The notes below the pieces were generated by a model, which was not told the DNA's origin, made no database searches, and was given only the letters and a program-made list of their open reading frames with translations. From Phylloscopus collybita (lineage: Eukaryota; Chordata; Aves; Passeriformes; Phylloscopidae), in the NCBI GenBank assembly GCA_027886175.1, contig JAJNNQ010000040.1:29176001-29240000 (forward strand): a stretch of 64,000 nucleotides of DNA, in the 5' to 3' direction. A program made the position numbers and the translations under genes. Each line of letters starts with the position of its first letter. Within the stretch, counting starts at the first letter, position 1. Positions 50,444 to 63,598 of the stretch are shown here, piece by piece.

Positions 50444-52088
50444 CTAACAACCCCTCTGGAAAGGAGATATGACCCAAAACAGCGCAAGCGAAAAAAACCG
50501 AGAAAATTTGGAAATGGAGTGATTGCCACCAAAGAGACTGAGATGAAATGAGGGCCACTGAAAAAGGCCAAGACTTACCAAAAATGACTCCAATTTAAAT
50601 CCTGGAATCAGGGAAGCCATGCAAAACAAGAGATAGGAGAAGATGTCTCAGAAGTGAAAAAAAAAAAATAATGGAAAAATGACAAAAGCAAGCGAAAACC
50701 ATAAAAGTGAATGGGGTGGCCAGAAGTGCAGGGAAATGGACGGAAGCTTGCCCAATTAATGCTCATTAAAATCGCAAGATTTCGTTCCCTTTCCTGAAAG
50801 GAAAGTCTTCCTTTCAGGAAAGGGAACGAAATCTTGAAATCAGAGAACAAAGTCTAACAACCCCTCTGGAAAGGAGATATGACCCAAAATAGCGCAAGCG
50901 AAAAAAACCGAGAAAATTTGGAAATGGAGTGATTGCCACCAAAGAGACTGAGATGAAATGAGGGCCACTGAAAAAGGCCAAGACTTACCAAAAATGACTC
51001 CAATTTAAATCCTGGAATCAGGGAAGCCATGCAAAACAAGAGATAGGAGAAGATGTCTCAGAAGTGAAATGGAAAAAAAAACCATGGAAAAATGACAAAA
51101 GCAAGCGAAAACCATAAAAGTGAAAGGGGTGGCCAGAAGTGCAGGGAAATGGACGGAAGCTTGCCCAATTAATGCTCATTAAAATCGCAAGATTTCGTTC
51201 CCTTTCCTGAAAGGAAAGTCTTCCTTTCAGGAAAGGGAACGAAATCTTGAAATCAGAGAACAAAGTCTAACAACCCCACTGGAAAGGAGATATGACCCAA
51301 AATAGCGCAAGTGAAAAAAACCGAGAAAATTTGGAAATGGAGTGATTGCCACCAAAGAGACTGAGATGAAATGAGGGCCACTGAAAAAGGCCAAGACTTA
51401 CCAAAAATGACTCCAATTTAAATCCTGGAATCAGGGAAGCCATGCAAAACAAGAGATAGGAGAAGATGTCTCAGAAGTGAAATGGAAAAAAAAAAATAAA
51501 AAATGACAGAAGCAAGCGAAAACCATAAAAGTGAATGGGGTGGCCAGAAGTGCAGGGAAATGGACGGAAGCTTGCCCAATTAATGCTCATTAAAATCGCA
51601 AGATTTCGTTCCCTTTCCTGAAAGGAAAGTCTTCCTTTCAGGAAAGGGAACGAAATCTTGAAATCAGAGAACAAAGTCTAACAACCCCTCTGGAAAGGAG
51701 ATATGACCCAAAACAGCGCAAGCGAAAAAAACCGAGAAAATTTGGAAATGGAGTGATTGCCACCAAAGAGACTGAGATGAAATGAGGGCCACTGAAAAAG
51801 GCCAAGCCTTACCAAAAATGACTTCAATTTAAATCCTGGAATCAGGGAAGCCATGCAAAACAAGAGATAGGAGAAGATGTCTCAGAAGTGAAAAAAAAAA
51901 AAAAAATGGAAAAATGACAGAAGCAAGCGAAAACCATAAAAGTGAATGGGGTGGCCAGAAGTGCAGGGAAATGGACGGAAGCTTGCCCAATTAATGCTCA
52001 TTAAAATCGCAAGATTTCGTTCCCTTTCCTGAAAGGAAAGTCTTCCTTTCAGGAAAGGGAACGAAATCTTGAAATCAGAGAACAAAGT
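50033..52088 (+). repeat. Five-monomer block, copy 2 of the 6569-bp-spaced pair
   Basis: Starts 50033, 50444, 50854, 51267, 51678 reproduce 43464-45519 at 16-monomer spacing, including GACTTCAATTT near 51821. It overlaps the left end of the 50854-54142 block, so the same monomers take part in two different duplications. Confidence 0.85.
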
Positions 52089-54142
52089 CTAACAACCCCT
52101 CTGGAAAGGAGATATGACCCAAAACAGCGCAAACGAAAAAAACTGAGAAAATTTGGAAATGGAGTGATTGCCACCAAAGAGACTGAGATGAAATGAGGGC
52201 CACTGAAAAAGGCCAAGACTTACCAAAAATGACTCCAATTTAAATCCTGGAATCAGGGAAGCCATGCAAAACAACAGATAGGAGAAAATGTCTCAGAAGT
52301 GAAAAAAAAAAAAAACATGGAAAAATGACAAAAGCAAGCGAAAACCATAAAAGTGAATGGGGTGGCCAGAAGTGCAGGGAAATGGACGGAAGCTTGCCCA
52401 ATTAATGCTCATTAAAATCGCAAGATTTCGTTCCCTTTCCTGAAAGGAAAGTCTTCCTTTCAGGAAAGGGAACGAAATCTTGAAATCAGAGAACAAAGTC
52501 TAACAACCCCTCTGGAAAGGAGATATGACCCAAAACAGCGCAAGCGAAAAAAACCGAGAAAATTTGGAAATGGAGTGATTGCCACCAAAGAGACTGAGAT
52601 GAAATGAGGGCCACTGAAAAAGGCCAAGACTTACCAAAAATGACTCCAATTTAAATCCTGGAATCAGGGAAGCCATGCAAAACAAGAGATAGGAGAAGAT
52701 GTCTCAGAAGTGAAAAAAAAAAATAATGGAAAAATGACAAAAGCAAGCGAAAACCATAAAAGTGAATGGGGTGGCCAGAAGTGCAGGGAAATGGACGGAA
52801 GCTTGCCCAATTAATGCTCATTAAAATCGCAAGATTTCGTTCCCTTTCCTGAAAGGAAAGTCTTCCTTTCAGGAAAGGGAACGAAATCTTGAAATCAGAG
52901 AACAAAGTCTAACAACCCCTCTGGAAAGGAGATATGACCCAAAATAGCGCAAGCGAAAAAAACCGAGAAAATTTGGAAATGGAGTGATTGCCACCAAAGA
53001 GACTGAGATGAAATGAGGGCCACTGAAAAAGGCCAAGACTTACCAAAAATGACTCCAATTTAAATCCTGGAATCAGGGAAGCCATGCAAAACAAGAGATA
53101 GGAGAAGATGTCTCAGAAGTGAAATGGAAAAAAAAACCATGGAAAAATGACAGAAGCAAGCGAAAACCATAAAAGTGAATGGGGTGGCCAGAAGTGCAGG
53201 GAAATGGACGGAAGCTTGCCCAATTAATGCTCATTAAAATCGCAAGATTTCGTTCCCTTTCCTGAAAGGAAAGTCTTCCTTTCAGGAAAGGGAACGAAAT
53301 CTTGAAATCAGAGAACAAAGTCTAACAACCCCTCTGGAAAGGAGATATGACCCAAAACAGCGCAAGCGAAAAAAACCGAGAAAATTTGGAAATGGAGTGA
53401 TTGCCACCAAAGAGACTGAGATGAAATGAGGGCCACTGAAAAAGGCCAAGACTTACCAAAAATGACTCCAATTTAAATCCTGCAATCAGGGAAGCCATGC
53501 AAAACAAGAGATAGGAGAAGATGTCTCAGAAGTGAAAAAAAAAAAAAAATGGAAAAATGACAAAAGCAAGCGAAAACCATAAAAGTGAAAGGGGTGGCCA
53601 GAAGTGCAGGGAAATGGACGGAAGCTTGCCCAATTAATGCTCATTAAAATGGCAAGATTTCGTTCCCTTTCCTGAAAGGAAAGTCTTCCTTTCAGGAAAG
53701 GGAACGAAATCTTGAAATCAGAGAACAAAGTCTAACAACCCCACTGGAAAGGAGATATGACCCAAAATAGCGCAAGCGAAAAAAACCGAGAAAATTTGGA
53801 AATGGAGTGATTGCCACCAAAGAGACTGAGATGAAATGAGGGCCACTGAAAAAGGCCAAGACTTACCAAAAATGACTCCAATTTAAATCCTGGAATCAGG
53901 GAAGCCATGCAAAACAAGAGATAGGAGAAGATGTCTCAGAAGTGAAATGGAAAAAAAAAAATAAAAAATGACAGAAGCAAGCGAAAACCATAAAAGTGAA
54001 TGGGGTGGCCAGAAGTGCAGGGAAATGGACGGAAGCTTGCCCAATTAATGCTCATTAAAATCGCAAGATTTCGTTCCCTTTCCTGAAAGGAAAGTCTTCC
54101 TTTCAGGAAAGGGAACGAAATCTTGAAATCAGAGAACAAAGT
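50854..54142 (+). repeat. Eight-monomer block, copy 2 of the 25866-bp-spaced pair
   Basis: Same monomer order, lengths and markers as 24988-28276. Differences include GCGCAAGTG near 51303, GACTTCAATTT near 51821 and AAAATAGCGC at 53765 where the left copy has AAAACAGCGC. It ends by running into the five-monomer F-A-D-B-G blocks, and shares its first monomers also with 44285-45519. Confidence 0.9.
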
Positions 54143-54554
54143 CTAACAACCCCTCTGGAAAGGAGATATGACCCAAAACAGCGCAAGCGAAAAAAACCGA
54201 GAAAATTTGGAAATGGAGTGATTGCCACCAAAGAGACTGAGATGAAATGAGGGCCACTGAAAAAGGCCAAGCCTTACCAAAAATGACTCCAATTTAAATC
54301 CTGGAATCAAGGAAGCCATGCAAAACAAGAGATAGGAGAAGATGTCTCAGAAGTGAAAAAAAAAAAAAAAAAAGGAAAAATGACAGAAGCAAGCGAAAAC
54401 CATAAAAGTGAATGGGGTGGCCAGAAGTGCAGGGAAATGGACGGAAGCTTTCCCAATTAATGCTCATTAAAATCGCAAGATTTCGTTCCCTTTCCTGAAA
54501 GGAAAGTCTTCCTTTCAGGAAAGGGAACGAAATCTTGAAATCAGAGAACAAAGT
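52500..54554 (+). repeat. Five-monomer F-A-D-B-G block (2055 bp), copy 1
   Basis: Lengths 409, 413, 410, 411, 412. Markers in order: class F; AAAATAGCGC with class A; CCTGCAATC with class D and GTGAAAGGGG; CCCCACTGG with class B; AAGCCTTACC with the class G block. The last monomer has GGAATCAAGG (about 54306) and AAGCTTTCCC (about 54447), shared only with copy 2. Confidence 0.9.
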
Positions 54555-54965
54555 CTAACAACCCCTCTGGAAAGGAGATATGACCCAAAACAGCGCAAGC
54601 GAAAAAAACCGAGAAAATTTGGAAATGGAGTGATTGCCACCAAAGAGACTGAGATGAAATGAGGGCCACTGAAAAAGGCCAAGACTTACCAAAAATGACT
54701 CCAATTTAAATCCTGGAATCAGGGAAGCCATGCAAAACAACAGATAGGAGAAAATGTCTCAGAAGTGAAAAAAAAAAAAAACATGGAAAAATGACAAAAG
54801 CAAGCGAAAACCATAAAAGTGAATGGGGTGGCCAGAAGTGCAGGGAAATGGACGGAAGCTTGCCCAATTAATGCTCATTAAAATCGCAAGATTTCGTTCC
54901 CTTTCCTGAAAGGAAAGTCTTCCTTTCAGGAAAGGGAACGAAATCTTGAAATCAGAGAACAAAGT

Positions 54966-57020
54966 CTAACAACCCCTCTGGAAAGGAGATATGACCCAAA
55001 ACAGCGCAAGCGAAAAAAACCGAGAAAATTTGGAAATGGAGTGATTGCCACCAAAGAGACTGAGATGAAATGAGGGCCACTGAAAAAGGCCAAGACTTAC
55101 CAAAAATGACTCCAATTTAAATCCTGGAATCAGGGAAGCCATGCAAAACAAGAGATAGGAGAAGATGTCTCAGAAGTGAAAAAAAAAAATAATGGAAAAA
55201 TGACAAAAGCAAGCGAAAACCATAAAAGTGAATGGGGTGGCCAGAAGTGCAGGGAAATGGACGGAAGCTTGCCCAATTAATGCTCATTAAAATCGCAAGA
55301 TTTCGTTCCCTTTCCTGAAAGGAAAGTCTTCCTTTCAGGAAAGGGAACGAAATCTTGAAATCAGAGAACAAAGTCTAACAACCCCTCTGGAAAGGAGATA
55401 TGACCCAAAATAGCGCAAGCGAAAAAAACCGAGAAAATTTGGAAATGGAGTGATTGCCACCAAAGAGACTGAGATGAAATGAGGGCCACTGAAAAAGGCC
55501 AAGACTTACCAAAAATGACTCCAATTTAAATCCTGGAATCAGGGAAGCCATGCAAAACAAGAGATAGGAGAAGATGTCTCAGAAGTGAAATGGAAAAAAA
55601 AACCATGGAAAAATGACAGAAGCAAGCGAAAACCATAAAAGTGAATGGGGTGGCCAGAAGTGCAGGGAAATGGACGGAAGCTTGCCCAATTAATGCTCAT
55701 TAAAATCGCAAGATTTCGTTCCCTTTCCTGAAAGGAAAGTCTTCCTTTCAGGAAAGGGAACGAAATCTTGAAATCAGAGAACAAAGTCTAACAACCCCTC
55801 TGGAAAGGAGATATGACCCAAAACAGCGCAAGCGAAAAAAACCGAGAAAATTTGGAAATGGAGTGATTGCCACCAAAGAGACTGAGATGAAATGAGGGCC
55901 ACTGAAAAAGGCCAAGACTTACCAAAAATGACTCCAATTTAAATCCTGCAATCAGGGAAGCCATGCAAAACAAGAGATAGGAGAAGATGTCTCAGAAGTG
56001 AAAAAAAAAAAAAAATGGAAAAATGACAAAAGCAAGCGAAAACCATAAAAGTGAAAGGGGTGGCCAGAAGTGCAGGGAAATGGACGGAAGCTTGCCCAAT
56101 TAATGCTCATTAAAATGGCAAGATTTCGTTCCCTTTCCTGAAAGGAAAGTCTTCCTTTCAGGAAAGGGAACGAAATCTTGAAATCAGAGAACAAAGTCTA
56201 ACAACCCCACTGGAAAGGAGATATGACCCAAAATAGCGCAAGCGAAAAAAACCGAGAAAATTTGGAAATGGAGTGATTGCCACCAAAGAGACTGAGATGA
56301 AATGAGGGCCACTGAAAAAGGCCAAGACTTACCAAAAATGACTCCAATTTAAATCCTGGAATCAGGGAAGCCATGCAAAACAAGAGATAGGAGAAGATGT
56401 CTCAGAAGTGAAATGGAAAAAAAAAAATAAAAAATGACAGAAGCAAGCGAAAACCATAAAAGTGAATGGGGTGGCCAGAAGTGCAGGGAAATGGACGGAA
56501 GCTTGCCCAATTAATGCTCATTAAAATCGCAAGATTTCGTTCCCTTTCCTGAAAGGAAAGTCTTCCTTTCAGGAAAGGGAACGAAATCTTGAAATCAGAG
56601 AACAAAGTCTAACAACCCCTCTGGAAAGGAGATATGACCCAAAACAGCGCAAGCGAAAAAAACCGAGAAAATTTGGAAATGGAGTGATTGCCACCAAAGA
56701 GACTGAGATGAAATGAGGGCCACTGAAAAAGGCCAAGCCTTACCAAAAATGACTCCAATTTAAATCCTGGAATCAAGGAAGCCATGCAAAACAAGAGATA
56801 GGAGAAGATGTCTCAGAAGTGAAAAAAAAAAAAAAAAAAGGAAAAATGACAGAAGCAAGCGAAAACCATAAAAGTGAATGGGGTGGCCAGAAGTGCAGGG
56901 AAATGGACGGAAGCTTTCCCAATTAATGCTCATTAAAATCGCAAGATTTCGTTCCCTTTCCTGAAAGGAAAGTCTTCCTTTCAGGAAAGGGAACGAAATC
57001 TTGAAATCAGAGAACAAAGT
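54966..57020 (+). repeat. Five-monomer F-A-D-B-G block (2055 bp), copy 2
   Basis: Exactly 2466 bp right of copy 1, with one class E monomer (54555-54965) between. The five lengths are identical, and GGAATCAAGG (about 56772) and AAGCTTTCCC (about 56913) are shared with copy 1 only. These two copies are therefore the most recent pair of the four. Confidence 0.9.
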
Positions 57021-57431
57021 CTAACAACCCCTCTGGAAAGGAGATATGACCCAAAACAGCGCAAGCGAAAAAAACCGAGAAAATTTGGAAATGGAGTGAT
57101 TGCCACCAAAGAGACTGAGATGAAATGAGGGCCACTGAAAAAGGCCAAGCCTTACCAAAAATGACTCCAATTTAAATCCTGGAATCAGGGAAGCCATGCA
57201 AAACAAGAGATAGGAGAAGATGTCTCAGAAGTGAAAAAAAAAAAAAAAATGGAAAAATGACAGAAGCAAGCGAAAACCATAAAAGTGAATGGGGTGGCCA
57301 GAAGTGCAGGGAAATGGACGGAAGCTTGCCCAATTAATGCTCATTAAAATCGCAAGATTTCGTTCCCTTTCCTGAAAGGAAAGTCTTCCTTTCAGGAAAG
57401 GGAACGAAATCTTGAAATCAGAGAACAAAGT

Positions 57432-59486
57432 CTAACAACCCCTCTGGAAAGGAGATATGACCCAAAACAGCGCAAACGAAAAAAACTGAGAAAATTTGGA
57501 AATGGAGTGATTGCCACCAAAGAGACTGAGATGAAATGAGGGCCACTGAAAAAGGCCAAGACTTACCAAAAATGACTCCAATTTAAATCCTGGAATCAGG
57601 GAAGCCATGCAAAACAAGAGATAGGAGAAGATGTCTCAGAAGTGAAAAAAAAAAATAATGGAAAAATGACAAAAGCAAGCGAAAACCATAAAAGTGAATG
57701 GGGTGGCCAGAAGTGCAGGGAAATGGATGGAAGCTTGCCCAATTAATGCTCATTAAAATCGCAAGATTTCGTTCCCTTTCCTGAAAGGAAAGTCTTCCTT
57801 TCAGGAAAGGGAAGGAAATCTTGAAATCAGAGAACAAAGTCTAACAACCCCTCTGGAAAGGAGATATGACCCAAAATAGCGCAAGCGAAAAAAACCGAGA
57901 AAATTTGGAAATGGAGTGATTGCCACCAAAGAGACTGAGATGAAATGAGGGCCACTGAAAAAGGCCAAGACTTACCAAAAATGACTCCAATTTAAATCCT
58001 GGAATCAGGGAAGCCATGCAAAACAAGAGATAGGAGAAGATGTCTCAGAAGTGAAATGGAAAAAAAAACCATGGAAAAATGACAGAAGCAAGCGAAAACC
58101 ATAAAAGTGAATGGGGTGGCCAGAAGTGCAGGGAAATGGACGGAAGCTTGCCCAATTAATGCTCATTAAAATCGCAAGATTTCGTTCCCTTTCCTGAAAG
58201 GAAAGTCTTCCTTTCAGGAAAGGGAACGAAATCTTGAAATCAGAGAACAAAGTCTAACAACCCCTCTGGAAAGGAGATATGACCCAAAACAGCGCAAGCG
58301 AAAAAAACCGAGAAAATTTGGAAATGGAGTGATTGCCACCAAAGAGACTGAGATGAAATGAGGGCCACTGAAAAAGGCCAAGACTTACCAAAAATGACTC
58401 CAATTTAAATCCTGCAATCAGGGAAGCCATGCAAAACAAGAGATAGGAGAAGATGTCTCAGAAGTGAAAAAAAAAAAAAAATGGAAAAATGACAAAAGCA
58501 AGCGAAAACCATAAAAGTGAAAGGGGTGGCCAGAAGTGCAGGGAAATGGACGGAAGCTTGCCCAATTAATGCTCATTAAAATGGCAAGATTTCGTTCCCT
58601 TTCCTGAAAGGAAAGTCTTCCTTTCAGGAAAGGGAACGAAATCTTGAAATCAGAGAACAAAGTCTAACAACCCCACTGGAAAGGAGATATGACCCAAAAT
58701 AGCGCAAGCGAAAAAAACCGAGAAAATTTGGAAATGGAGTGATTGCCACCAAAGAGACTGAGATGAAATGAGGGCCACTGAAAAAGGCCAAGACTTACCA
58801 AAAATGACTCCAATTTAAATCCTGGAATCAGGGAAGCCATGCAAAACAAGAGATAGGAGAAGATGTCTCAGAAGTGAAATGGAAAAAAAAAAATAAAAAA
58901 TGACAGAAGCAAGCGAAAACCATAAAAGTGAATGGGGTGGCCAGAAGTGCAGGGAAATGGACGGAAGCTTGCCCAATTAATGCTCATTAAAATCGCAAGA
59001 TTTCGTTCCCTTTCCTGAAAGGAAAGTCTTCCTTTCAGGAAAGGGAACGAAATCTTGAAATCAGAGAACAAAGTCTAACAACCCCTCTGGAAAGGAGATA
59101 TGACCCAAAACAGCGCAAGCGAAAAAAACCGAGAAAATTTGGAAATGGAGTGATTGCCACCAAAGAGACTGAGATGAAATGAGGGCCACTGAAAAAGGCC
59201 AAGCCTTACCAAAAATGACTCCAATTTAAATCCTGGAATCAGGGAAGCCATGCAAAACAAGAGATAGGAGAAGATGTCTCAGAAGTGAAAAAAAAAAAAA
59301 AAAAAGGAAAAATGACAGAAGCAAGCGAAAACCATAAAAGTGAATGGGGTGGCCAGAAGTGCAGGGAAATGGACGGAAGCTTGCCCAATTAATGCTCATT
59401 AAAATCGCAAGATTTCGTTCCCTTTCCTGAAAGGAAAGTCTTCCTTTCAGGAAAGGGAACGAAATCTTGAAATCAGAGAACAAAGT
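57432..59486 (+). repeat. Five-monomer F-A-D-B-G block (2055 bp), copy 3
   Basis: Same five lengths and class order as copies 1 and 2, with one class D monomer (57021-57431) before it. The first monomer carries AACTGAG, GGATGG (57727) and a broken palindrome arm (57814), so it looks like a hybrid of an AACTGAG monomer and a class F monomer. The class G monomer lacks GGAATCAAGG and AAGCTTTCCC. Confidence 0.88.
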
Positions 59487-61543
59487 CTAACAACCCCTCT
59501 GGAAAGGAGATATGACCCAAAACAGCGCAAGCGAAAAAAACCGAGAAAATTTGGAAATGGAGTGATTGCCACCAAAGAGACTGAGATGAAATGAGGGCCA
59601 CTGAAAAAGGCCAAGCCTTACCAAAAATGACTCCAATTTAAATCCTGGAATCAGGGAAGCCATGCAAAACAAGAGATAGGAGAAGATGTCTCAGAAGTGA
59701 AAAAAAAAAAAAAACATGGAAAAATGACAGAAGCAAGCGAAAACCATAAAAGTGAATGGGGTGGCCAGAAGTGCAGGGAAATGGACGGAAGCTTGCCCAA
59801 TTAATGCTCATTAAAATCGCAAGATTTCGTTCCCTTTCCTGAAAGGAAAGTCTTCCTTTCAGGAAAGGGAACGAAATCTTGAAATCAGAGAACAAAGTCT
59901 AACAACCCCTCTGGAAAGGAGATATGACCCAAAACAGCGCAAACGAAAAAAACTGAGAAAATTTGGAAATGGAGTGATTGCCACCAAAGAGACTGAGATG
60001 AAATGAGGGCCACTGAAAAAGGCCAAGACTTACCAAAAATGACTCCAATTTAAATCCTGGAATCAGGGAAGCCATGCAAAACAACAGATAGGAGAAAATG
60101 TCTCAGAAGTGAAAAAAAAAAAAAACATGGAAAAATGACAGAAGCAAGCGAAAACCATAAAAGTGAATGGGGTGGCCAGAAGTGCAGGGAAATGGACGGA
60201 AGCTTGCCCAATTAATGCTCATTAAAATGGCAAGATTTCGTTCCCTTTCCTGAAAGGAAAGTCTTCCTTTCAGGAAAGGGAACGAAATCTTGAAATCAGA
60301 GAACAAAGTCTAACAACCCCTCTGGAAAGGAGATATGACCCAAAACAGCGCAAGCGAAAAAAACCGAGAAAATTTGGAAATGGATTGATTGCCACCAAAG
60401 AGACTGAGATGAAATGAGGGCCACTGAAAAAGGCCAAGACTTACCAAAAATGACTCCAATTTAAATCCTGGAATCAGGGAAGCCATGCAAAACAAGAGAT
60501 AGGAGAAGATGTCTCAGAAGTGAAAAAAAAAAAATAATGGAAAAATGACAGAAGCAAGCGAAAACCATAAAAGTGAATGGGGTGGCCAGAAGTGCAGGGA
60601 AATGGACGGAAGCTTGCCCAATTAATGCTCATTAAAATCGCAAGATTTTGTTCCCTTTCCTGAAAGGAAAGTCTTCCTTTCAGGAAAGGGAACGAAATCT
60701 TGAAATCAGAGAACAAAGTCTAACAACCCCTCTGGAAAGGAGATATGACCCAAAATAGCGCAAGCGAAAAAAACCGAGAAAATTTGGAAATGGAGTGATT
60801 GCCACCAAAGAGACTGAGATGAAATGAGGGCCACTGAAAAAGGCCAAGACTTACCAAAAATGACTCCAATTTAAATCCTGGAATCAGGGAAGCCATGCAA
60901 AACAAGAGATAGGAGAAGATGTCTCAGAAGTGAAATGGAAAAAAAAACCATGGAAAAATGACAGAAGCAAGCGAAAACCATGAAAGTGAATGGGGTGGCC
61001 AGAAGTGCAGGGAAATGGACGGAAGCTTGCCCAATTAATGCTCATTAAAATCGCAAGATTTCGTTCCCTTTCCTGAAAGGAAAGTCTTCCTTTCAGGAAA
61101 GGGAACGAAATCTTGAAATCAGAGAACAAAGTCTAACAACCCCTCTGGAAAGGAGATATGACCCAAAACAGCGCAAGCGAAAAAAACCGAGAAAATTTGG
61201 AAATGGAGTGATTGCCACCAAAGAGACTGAGATGAAATGAGGGCCACTGAAAAAGGCCAAGACTTACCAAAAATGACTCCAATTTAAATCCTGGAATCAG
61301 GGAAGCCATGCAAAACAGGAGATAGGAGAAGATGTCTCAGAAGTGAAAAAAAAAAAAAACATGGAAAAATGACAAAAGCAAGCGAAAACCATAAAAGTGA
61401 ATGGGGTGGCCAGAAGTGCAGGGAAATGGACGGAAGCTTGCCCAATTAATGCTCATTAAAATCGCAAGATTTCGTTCCCTTTCCTGAAAGGAAAGTCTTC
61501 CTTTCAGGAAAGGGAACGAAATCTTGAAATCAGAGAACAAAGT

Positions 61544-63598
61544 CTAACAACCCCTCTGGAAAGGAGATATGACCCAAAACAGCGCAAGCGAAAAAAACCG
61601 AGAAAATTTGGAAATGGAGTGATTGCCACCAAAGAGACTGAGATGAAATGAGGGCCACTGAAAAAGGCCAAGACTTACCAAAAATGACTCCAATTTAAAT
61701 CCTGGAATCAGGGAAGCCATGCAAAACAAGAGATAGGAGAAGATGTCTCAGAAGTGAAAAAAAAAAATAATGGAAAAATGACAGAAGCAAGCGAAAACCA
61801 TAAAAGTGAATGGGGTGGCCAGAAGTGCAGGGAAATGGACGGAAGCTTGCCCAATTAATGCTCATTAAAATCGCAAGATTTCGTTCCCTTTCCTGAAAGG
61901 AAAGTCTTCCTTTCAGGAAAGGGAACGAAATCTTGAAATCAGAGAACAAAGTCTAACAACCCCTCTGGAAAGGAGATATGACCCAAAATAGCGCAAGCGA
62001 AAAAAACCGAGAAAATTTGGAAATGGAGTGATTGCCACCAAAGAGACTGAGATGAAATGAGGGCCACTGAAAAAGGCCAAGACTTACCAAAAATGACTCC
62101 AATTTAAATCCTGGAATCAGGGAAGCCATGCAAAACAAGAGATAGGAGAAGATGTCTCAGAAGTGAAATGGAAAAAAAAACCATGGAAAAATGCCAGAAG
62201 CAAGCGAAAACCATAAAAGTGAATGGGGTGGCCAGAAGTGCAGGGAAATGGACGGAAGCTTGCCCAATTAATGCTCATTAAAATCGCAAGATTTCGTTCC
62301 CTTTCCTGAAAGGAAAGTCTTCCTTTCAGGAAAGGGAACGAAATCTTGAAATCAGAGAACAAAGTCTAACAACCCCTCTGGAAAGGAGATATGACCCAAA
62401 ACAGCGCAAGCGAAAAAAACCGAGAAAATTTGGAAATGGAGTGATTGCCACCAAAGAGACTGAGATGAAATGAGGGCCACTGAAAAAGGCCAAGACTTAC
62501 CAAAAATGACTCCAATTTAAATCCTGCAATCAGGGAAGCCATGCAAAACAAGAGATAGGAGAAGATGTCTCAGAAGTGAAAAAAAAAAAAAAATGGAAAA
62601 ATGACAAAAGCAAGCGAAAACCATAAAAGTGAAAGGGGTGGCCAGAAGTGCAGGGAAATGGACGGAAGCTTGCCCAATTAATGCTCATTAAAATCGCAAG
62701 ATTTCGTTCCCTTTCCTGAAAGGAAAGTCTTCCTTTCAGGAAAGGGAACGAAATCTTGAAATCAGAGAACAAAGTCTAACAACCCCTCTGGAAAGGAGAT
62801 ATGACCCAAAATAGCGCAAGCGAAAAAAACCGACAAAATTTGGAAATGGAGTGATTGCCACCAAAGAGACTGAGATGAAATGAGGGCCACTGAAAAAGGC
62901 CAAGACTTACCAAAAATGACTCCAATTTAAATCCTGGAATCAGGGAAGCCATGCAAAACAAGAGATAGGAGAAGATGTCTCAGAAGTGAAATGGAAAAAA
63001 AAAAATAAAAAATGACAGAAGCAAGCGAAAACCATAAAAGTGAATGGGGTGGCCAGAAGTGCAGGGAAATGGACGGAAGCTTGCCCAATTAATGCTCATT
63101 AAAATCGCAAGATTTCGTTCCCTTTCCTGAAAGGAAAGTCTTCCTTTCAGGAAAGGGAACGAAATCTTGAAATCAGAGAACAAAGTCTAACAACCCCTCT
63201 GGAAAGGAGATATGACCCAAAACAGCGCAAGCGAAAAAAACCGAGAAAATTTGGAAATGGAGTGATTGCCACCAAAGAGACTGAGATGAAATGAGGGCCA
63301 CTGAAAAAGGCCAAGACTTACCAAAAATGACTCCAATTTAAATCCTGGAATCAGGGAAGCCATGCAAAACAAGAGATAGGAGAAGATGTCTCAGAAGTGA
63401 AAAAAAAAAAAAAAAAAGGAAAAATGACAGAAGCAAGCGAAAACCATAAAAGTGAATGGGGTGGCCAGAAGTGCAGGGAAATGGACGGAAGCTTGCCCAA
63501 TTAATGCTCATTAAAATCGCAAGATTTCGTTCCCTTTCCTGAAAGGAAAGTCTTCCTTTCAGGAAAGGGAACGAAATCTTGAAATCAGAGAACAAAGT
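61544..63598 (+). repeat. Five-monomer F-A-D-B-G block (2055 bp), copy 4
   Basis: Same class order and lengths as copies 1 to 3, after five intervening monomers (59487-61543). The fourth monomer has CCGACAAAAT and CCCCTCTGG in place of CCCCACTGG, and the fifth has AAGACTTACC in place of AAGCCTTACC, so it is the most diverged of the four. Confidence 0.85.
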
